Assembly (NCBI GenBank): GCA_002104945.1
Contig: MCFH01000032.1
Coordinates: 541,915-605,914 of the forward strand
Origin: Piromyces finnis
Taxonomy: Eukaryota; Neocallimastigomycota; Neocallimastigomycetes; Neocallimastigales; Neocallimastigaceae
Direction: 5' to 3'
DNA length: 64,000 nt
Below, in pieces: positions 56,272 to 64,000 of this stretch. Numbering within the stretch: position 1 is the first letter of the stretch; each line of letters opens with the position of its first letter. The position numbers were made by a program, and so were the translations under genes. The notes beneath the pieces were generated by a model that was not told the origin of the DNA, made no database searches, and saw nothing but the letters and a program-made list of their open reading frames with translations.

Positions 56272-56937
56272 CTATATTAAATTGTAAATGCATAATATTA
56301 TAAATTGAGAATACTAATTGTTGATACTAATTATATATTCTCATGATTAATTAATTAATAATTATTACTAATCTAAGGTTTTTTTATCAAAAGGTTATTT
56401 GGTTTGATTATGATTGAGGTTATTAATCAAAATTATTTGAAAAATTATTAGTTTTTATTAGGTTTGAAATCAAGATTATTTATTATCTAACCTTATTTAA
56501 TAATAATGGAGAATTTTTAAATTAAATTATTTATAGAAAGTTGGATGACTTGAATAATGACTTTAATTATATAAATTAATATTAACAATATCTTTAAAAC
56601 TAGTGATCTAAAATAGCTGAAAATTTGTGAGGATATAGATCCCAACCCTTGCTCTCCAATAAAACCAATTTGACTGTCCCTAGAAAACGGATATAGGACG
56701 TGAGATTCAAAAGCTATCGCTAGTTTTGTATAATGCATTCTTTACTCAAAATTAATGTATTGAAAAAATTGAAAAATAAATTTTTGTAATCTTTAACCCT
56801 TTTCAATATTAAATTTTTTCAAAGTACTCTTAATTATTTTTAAAATATTTTATAATTTTTGAGATATAAAATTGATTTTTAAATTATTATTTAAATATTT
56901 AATTTATTTATTAATCGTCTTCTATTCTTGATATTAA
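56272..56937 (-). repeat. Fragment of a C'-type LTR
   Basis: It aligns with 58338-59051 over most of its length (for example TTGAAATCAAGATTATTTATT and GAAAGTTGGATGACTTGAAT blocks), with scattered substitutions and small deletions. Related to the element C LTR (the CCTTAACCCTTTTCAATATTAAA block). Only part of the LTR remains. Confidence 0.75.
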
Positions 56938-58089
<1,152 letters not shown>

Positions 58090-59053
58090 TATAGTTAATA
58101 ATTAATAATTAATAATCTTACAAAGAATTTCAAAATTGATTTCAATTCTTTGTTTAAATATTTTTTTCTTACATATAATAAAATTACATTGATATTAATA
58201 TTGATATTAATATTGATAATAAAAATAAAATAATTAAAGTATTAATAATTGATATTGATATTAATAATATGAATTCATATGATAGATCTTAAGATTAATC
58301 TTTTAAATTACTTTTAAAATAAAAGTATTGTTTTAACCATTTTAAATTGTAAATATTTAATATTATAAATTGAGAATAACAATTACTGATACTAATTATA
58401 TATTCTCATGATTAATTAATTAATAATTATAACTAATGATTTTTGATCCAAAGGCTTTTTGGTTTGATTATGATTGAGGTTATTAATCAAAATTATTTGA
58501 AAATTTATTAATTAATTTTTATAATTGATTAGGTTTGTAATCAAGAATATTTATTATCTAACCTTATTTAATAATAATGGAGAATTTTTAAATTAAATTA
58601 TTTATAGAAAGTTGGATGACTTGAATAATGACTTTAATTATATAAATTAATATTAATCATTTTAATATATATTATTATATATTAATTGGAACTAATTAAT
58701 TCTTTAAATAGCTATATCTCAAGAACTAGTGGTCTAAATTAGCTGATAATTTGTGAGAATATAGATCTCAACTAGTACTTTCTAATAAAATTGGTTTGAA
58801 GTCTCTAGAAAAGGAAAATAGGACACGAGATTCAGAAGTTATCACTAGGTTTCGTATAATAACATTTTCTTCTCAAGGGTTAATTTATTGAAAATTAAAT
58901 TTTTGTGATCCTTAACCCTTTTCAATATTAAATTTTTTCAAGTGATCTTTTAATTATTTTTAAAAGTGTTTTATAATTTTTGAAATATAAATTTGATTTT
59001 TAAATTGTTTATTTGAATATTTAATTTATTTTTTAATCGTCTTCTATTCTTGA
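58090..59053 (-). repeat. 3' LTR of a decayed C'-type gypsy element
   Basis: On the minus strand it starts TGTCAAGAATAGAAGACG right after a polypurine tract AGGAGGGCGT (59066-59054), matching the AGGGAGGGCGT-TGTGAAG junction of element C. The left edge is approximate. Only one LTR of this element is recognisable here. Confidence 0.75.
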
Positions 59054-59575
59054 CAACGCCCTCCTTTAAAATTCGCATTCCAGGCGAATTACAAAGTATT
59101 AAATATTAAAATTTAAGGTTTTTAAGGTTTGAAAAAATTTTTGGAAAATTTTTGATTTTTCTCGAGAAGAAGTAATTACTTCGAAAGGGCACTTGAATCC
59201 TTTTAGATTCAATTGGCCATGTGCACTTTGCGAAAAAATTTTTTGTTGAATTTTTTGATGAAATTAAAATTTTGTTATGGAAATCGATATCGCTGATTAA
59301 GAATATATAAAAATTAATATAAATTTCGTTGTAAAATTTTTTGATTTATATTGAAATGTTGAAATTTTGAAAATTTCAAAAATTAAAAAATTGCTTATTT
59401 TTGATGAAAAAATGTTTTATATTGCTTATTTTGTGTATAAATATTATAAATTTATTAATAAAAATTAAAAATAAAATTTTTGAAAATTTTGAAAATTGGG
59501 AAATGTTAACTATTATTATTTAAAATTATATCGCAATAAGAAAAATTATTATTTTAAATTAATTATATTATTTAT

Positions 59576-61030
59576 AAATTTTTTGTTATACGCAATAGAA
59601 ACCGGTTTTCTTTTATTTTCTAAATATAATAAATAAATCTTTTGATTTCTGGGATTGTCTTCGACTTCGCTAGAAGGAACCCAGTGGTATTTAGAACTAT
59701 ATTTATATCTGATTTTATATTCATATTGTTTTAATTTATAATTAGTTCTAAATCCTGAAATTTCAATTATATCTTTAATAGATTATTGATGTGAATTTCT
59801 TTTTATAAAATTTTTTGGAGTTGGAATAAATGGTTCTAGTTCTGATATATGAAATACTGAATGATACTTTGGGAATGGTGAATTTTTTATATTTATTTTA
59901 TAATTGTTAAATTTCAAAACTTCTTGAATTTTGTAAGGTCCATATTTACATGGAGCAAGTTTTGTTCTTTCTTCAGTATTAAAGGATGGAGGAGCTTGTA
60001 TCCATACAAGATCACCTACTTTGAAAATAGGTGCAACCATTCTTTTCTTATCGGCAGCACGTTTATATAATTCAATTGATCTGGTTAAAACATCTTTAAT
60101 ATGATTGAAATTATCACTAATATTTCTAGCTATTTTTAAATTGGTATCTGCATCAGAAAGAAGAAAATTATCATCCATTGCTGGGTGAAAACCATAATTT
60201 ATGAAAAATGGTGATTCTTTTGTTGATTCATTAATTGCATTATTATAAGAAAATTCTGCTAAATATAACCAGTCTACCCAATCATTGTGGTAGTAGGCTT
60301 TTGAATAACACCTCAAGTATTGAGTAATGAAAGCATTGCATCTTTCAACCTGACCGACTGTTTCATGATGGTCAGTTGTGGCTAAAATAGATTTAATATT
60401 AAGCATTTCCATTAATTCTTGCCATAATGCGCTTGTGAATTGAGTACCGCGATCAGAATAAATATTCTTCGGCAAGCCGTGTAATTTAAATATGTTTTCC
60501 ATGAATGCTTTGGCTGTTTCTTTGGCATCAGGTATTTGTTTAAAAGGTATTAAATGTATCATTTTTGAGAACCTGTCTACAACCACCATTATTATCGTGT
60601 AACCTTTAGATTCAGGCAGACCGCATAGGAAGTCAATTTCGATAGATTCCCAGGGTTTATCTGGAACTTCAAGTGGTTGTAATAATCCATATTTTCTATG
60701 TCTATTTATTTTATTCCTGGCACAAACTTCGCATGATTTAACAAAATTTGTAACATCCTTTTCAACTTTAGGCCACCAGAAATTTCTTGTAATTAATTCT
60801 AATGTTCTTTTTACACCTAAATGTCCTGCAGCTGGATTTTCATGGTACTTAGTTAAGAATTCTAATCTTAATTTTTCTGGAATATAAATTAAATCGTTAT
60901 AAGTAATTAAATTGTTTTTTATTTTAAATTTATTCATTTTGCGAAATGGTCGAAAATCGCTTTCAAAATTTCTTGGTTGAAAATAAAGTCTAATATTGTA
61001 AAGATATAAGATATATCTTTAGATTATTTA
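59576..61030 (-). pseudogene. Truncated gypsy Pol: integrase and chromodomain-like tail
   Basis: Homologous to the end of element C Pol. The fragment opens near 61030 (LYFQPRNFESDFRPFRK), runs through an integrase HHCC finger (GHLGVKRT, CEVCARNK) and core (DFLCGLPES, SDRGTQFTS, GQVERCN) and stays open from 60937 to 59783. A single in-frame TAA (59780-59782) separates it from a chromodomain-like tail (IKDIIEISGF to WVPSSEVEDNPRN) that continues to about 59576. Protease, RT and RNase H are missing. Confidence 0.88.
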
Positions 61031-61574
61031 ATAATTAATTATTAATTATTAAATAATAAATTAATATTTAGCAAAACTGATTATAAAATTTTTGAGTAAA
61101 TTTTATGGAATAATTTAATAATAAATTATTTTATAATAATTCCGTTAAATTTAAATTAAGATAAATATTTAAGTTTAAGGAATAAAAGAATTTTAATTAA
61201 ATTTAAATATTTCAAATATTTAAAATAATTAAAATATTTTTTAAATACTTTTTATTTAATTTTAGAATAGATTATACTTTTTTATTTAAATTTAGAATAG
61301 TTTAATAATTTTAACTTAGTTTTAAAAATAGATTTATTTATATTTCAATAGGAAATATATTAAGAATAGTATTGATAATATTAAATTAATTTATAGAAAA
61401 TACATGGGCTTTATTCAATTTTGAGTTTACTCAAATTGAATTAAAAGTATAATGAATTAGTTTAGTTTAGTTCTGTTATTTTATTATTTAATTAAATTAG
61501 TTTTGTTTATTTTATATTAAATATATGTTTATTTAAATAGAATAATATATTAGAATATAATTATGAAAAATATT
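61031..61574. other. AT-rich stretch without recognised features
   Basis: Eroded AT-rich sequence between two decayed elements. No frame or repeat recognised. Confidence 0.5.
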
Positions 61575-61847
61575 ATTAATTACAAAACGTTTTATAATAT
61601 GTTTTTAATAATAAACTTTATTTAATAATAAAATATATTTTATATTTTGGTAATTACAAAGTATTACAAAAATGGAAAATTACAATCATATTTATACTAA
61701 TTGTGGCTTGTTAATAATACATGTCAAAATAATACAATGAGATGTAAAAATATACTTTAATATATTTTAACAACGATCTTAATTTAATTTAAATTCATTA
61801 TATATATTCAAAAAGAAATATTTCTTTGTTTTTTAATATTTCTAACA
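61575..61847 (-). repeat. 3' LTR of copia element 3
   Basis: On the minus strand it begins TGTTAGAAATATT after a polypurine tract GACAGGGGAA. It keeps the Copia2-like block around TTTATACTAATTGTGGCTTG. The left edge is approximate. Confidence 0.65.
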
Positions 61848-64000
61848 TTCCCCTGTCAAACTTAATTTTCTGCATGTTGAAAATTATGTTTGAGAATTTC
61901 TTCATTTTTGGTCCATTAACATTTTTAGTTAGAACATCAGCCAACATGTCTTCTGTATTGATGTATTCTAAAATTATTCTTTTATTTTTAATGTGGTCTT
62001 GATTGAAATAAAATTTTATATTTATATGTTTTAATTTTGAGTTTAATTGTCCATTTTCAATAGAAGTTTTACTTGATAAATTGTCTGTAAAGATTTTTAT
62101 TGGTTTTTTAAAATTGAATAGTTCTTGTAATATGCTTCTTATCCATAATACCTTTTTTGAGCATTCCGTTGTGCTTATATATTCAGCCTCCATTGATGAA
62201 GTAGCTACTGTAGATTGTTTTCTTGAGGACCAACATATTGGATCATTTCCCATCAAAATTATGTGACCTGATGTTGATTTTTTATCTTTTGGGTCACCTC
62301 CTAAGTCTGAGTCTGAATAAGCTAAAATTTCCCCTGTTCCTGAATATTCGATTTTATAATTTTAGTATAATTTAAATATTTAAGATATTCATTACCTTAT
62401 ACCAATCAGATATTGTTGGATTTTCCGCATTTCTGGCTGCTTTATTTACTGCATAGGCAATATCTGGGCGGCTACATTTTGATAAATAAATCAAAGAACC
62501 TAAAACACTTTTGTATGTGGTTTTTTCGAATGGTGTTTTATTTTCGTTTATATTATCTCCTGTGCATGGTGTTTTTGCTTTACGAGTATTTTTAATATTA
62601 TATTTAGATAAAATGTTTTCAATATAATTTGTTTGTGATATTGAATATTTAAAACCATTATTTTCTATTTTTATTCCAAGTAAATAATTTATTTTTTCAC
62701 AATTTGATATTTTAAAATTGTTTTTTATCAGTTTAATAGTTTTTTCAATTTCAAACGTTTTCCCAGTGATGATCATATCATCAACATATATACCTATAAT
62801 GCATGTTGTAATACCATTCGTTCTCTTTTGAAAATGCATTGTTCAGAAATCAGTTGTTTGAAACCATTATTTTTAAGAAATAAAGTAATTGTTTCGTTCC
62901 ATTGACGTCCAGACTGTTTTAAGCCATATAAAGCTTTGTTTAATTTCCAGTATCCTCTTCCATAATTTTTGTCTCCTTGTGGGATTGTAACATATATGTC
63001 TTATCTAATTTTGCATTAAGGTAAGCAGCTTTAATATCAAGTTGAAATATTTTCCAATGAAAATTTTGCTGATAATGAAATAATAAGTTTAATACTATCG
63101 ATGCTAAGAGTAGGAGAAAATGTTAATTCATAGTCAATTCCTCTTATTTGACTATATCCTTTTGCTACTAATCTTGCTTTGAATTTACAATATCATTATT
63201 ACTGTCACGTTTATTGTGAAAACCCATTTTGTTTTAATTGGATTTTTATTTTCAGGTAATTTTGAAACTAAATTCATAATATTGTTATCGTATAAATTTT
63301 TTAATTCATTTTTAATTGCTTCTATCCATTTATTTTATATTTGCTTGTTATAGCATCATTAAATGTTAGTGGAGAATCCATGTTTATATTTGCAATTTCC
63401 CTATCATAATTAATGTTTGTAGCACGTTTAACATTATTATTATCTATTTTACATCCAGGTCTTTTAACAGGTAAATTGTTAATTATTTCATTAATTTTAT
63501 ATTTCTTATTACTTATTTATAGTCGTTGTCATTTAATTTTCTTTTTACTATTGAATTAAAATATTCTTGATATATTTTTCTTCTTTTTTGTTGTAAGATA
63601 TATCATTAAAACTGTGTCTTCTTTTTTAATTTTGTTTTATCTATATTAGCATTTTTTGGATTAAAAGAAAATCATTTTCTGGTGAAATTTTGAAATTATC
63701 TAAAAGTTCTATGACATCTTCCATTGTATAACTTTGTTTGGAACAAGTGTTTGTATTGTTGATTCTATTATTGTTTTCAATAGCAACTTCATTAATAGTT
63801 GTATTATTGCTATTATCTTGTATATTATTATCAGTTGTTATACTAATAATTTCTGAGTCTTCATCGAAAGAGTGTGTACTATCATTTATCTCATCATTAG
63901 TATTATTGTCATTTTTATGAGTTGATATAATATCATTATTATCTAAATTTTCATAAGTATTTTGAAAATTGATATCTGTAAAATTAATATGATTATTGTT
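61848..64000 (-). pseudogene. 3' part of a decayed copia Gag-Pol (Copia3)
   Basis: RNase H: SDSDLGGDP, SSMEAEYIS and LADVLTKNV between about 62320 and 61850. The end of this frame runs past the usual stop into the LTR. RT C-terminal half with YVDDMIITG lies in 62839-62372. The RT N-terminal half and the integrase-RT linker (62840-64000) are broken by frameshifts. Similarity to Copia2 and Copia1 is clear. The Gag, protease and integrase part lies beyond the window edge. Confidence 0.82.

Overview
The window is a very AT-rich eukaryotic segment dominated by LTR retrotransposons, with a few host genes. The cues are split genes with GT-AG introns, one eukaryotic tRNA gene, long A/T runs, (AAT)n tracts, and Ty3/gypsy and Ty1/copia elements. 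My best guess for the host is an anaerobic gut fungus (Neocallimastigomycota) or another very AT-rich early-diverging fungus. This is inference from base composition, leucine-rich-repeat style and element content; no marker gene settles it.

Positions 1-32944 are an almost unbroken pile of Ty3/gypsy elements and solo LTRs ending just upstream of a tRNA-Glu(CTC) gene. From left to right: the 3' part of a gypsy element (A); a solo LTR (B') split by a complete gypsy element (C, 4361-11901); solo LTRs H, D1 and E, with E split by a complete chromodomain gypsy element (G, 14356-20875, minus strand); LTR F broken by a SINE-like insert and a truncated C-type LTR; solo LTR H2 split by a C-type solo LTR (C2); solo LTRs D2 and F'; a 674-bp foldback element; and a complete gypsy element B (25824-32856, minus strand) whose outer edge lies 11-16 bp upstream of the tRNA. 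Neighbouring LTRs are separated by only about 5 bp. The same pentamer recurs at these junctions: AGATT on the left, AAAAG then AAATG on the right.

Positions 33243-39731 are a complete Ty1/copia element with one uninterrupted 1759-codon reading frame; its 3' LTR carries a further solo-LTR-like insert. Positions 40816-44772 hold two tandem host paralogues, small multi-pass membrane proteins with introns. Positions 45860-53135 are two decayed copia elements placed end to end. Positions 53496-55928 encode an intronless 810-residue leucine-rich-repeat protein. The rest holds decayed C-type gypsy pieces (56272-61030) and the 3' part of another decayed copia element (61575-64000).

The coding capacity is mainly Gag, protease, reverse transcriptase, RNase H and integrase. 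Expression strategy differs by family. Elements B and C have separate gag and pol frames joined by clear -1 ribosomal frameshift signals: slippery heptamer, gag stop, 7-8 nt spacer, hairpin. Element G and the intact copia element use single fused frames. Two copia families share a primer binding site that matches the anticodon arm of tRNA-Lys(CUU), which suggests half-tRNA priming.
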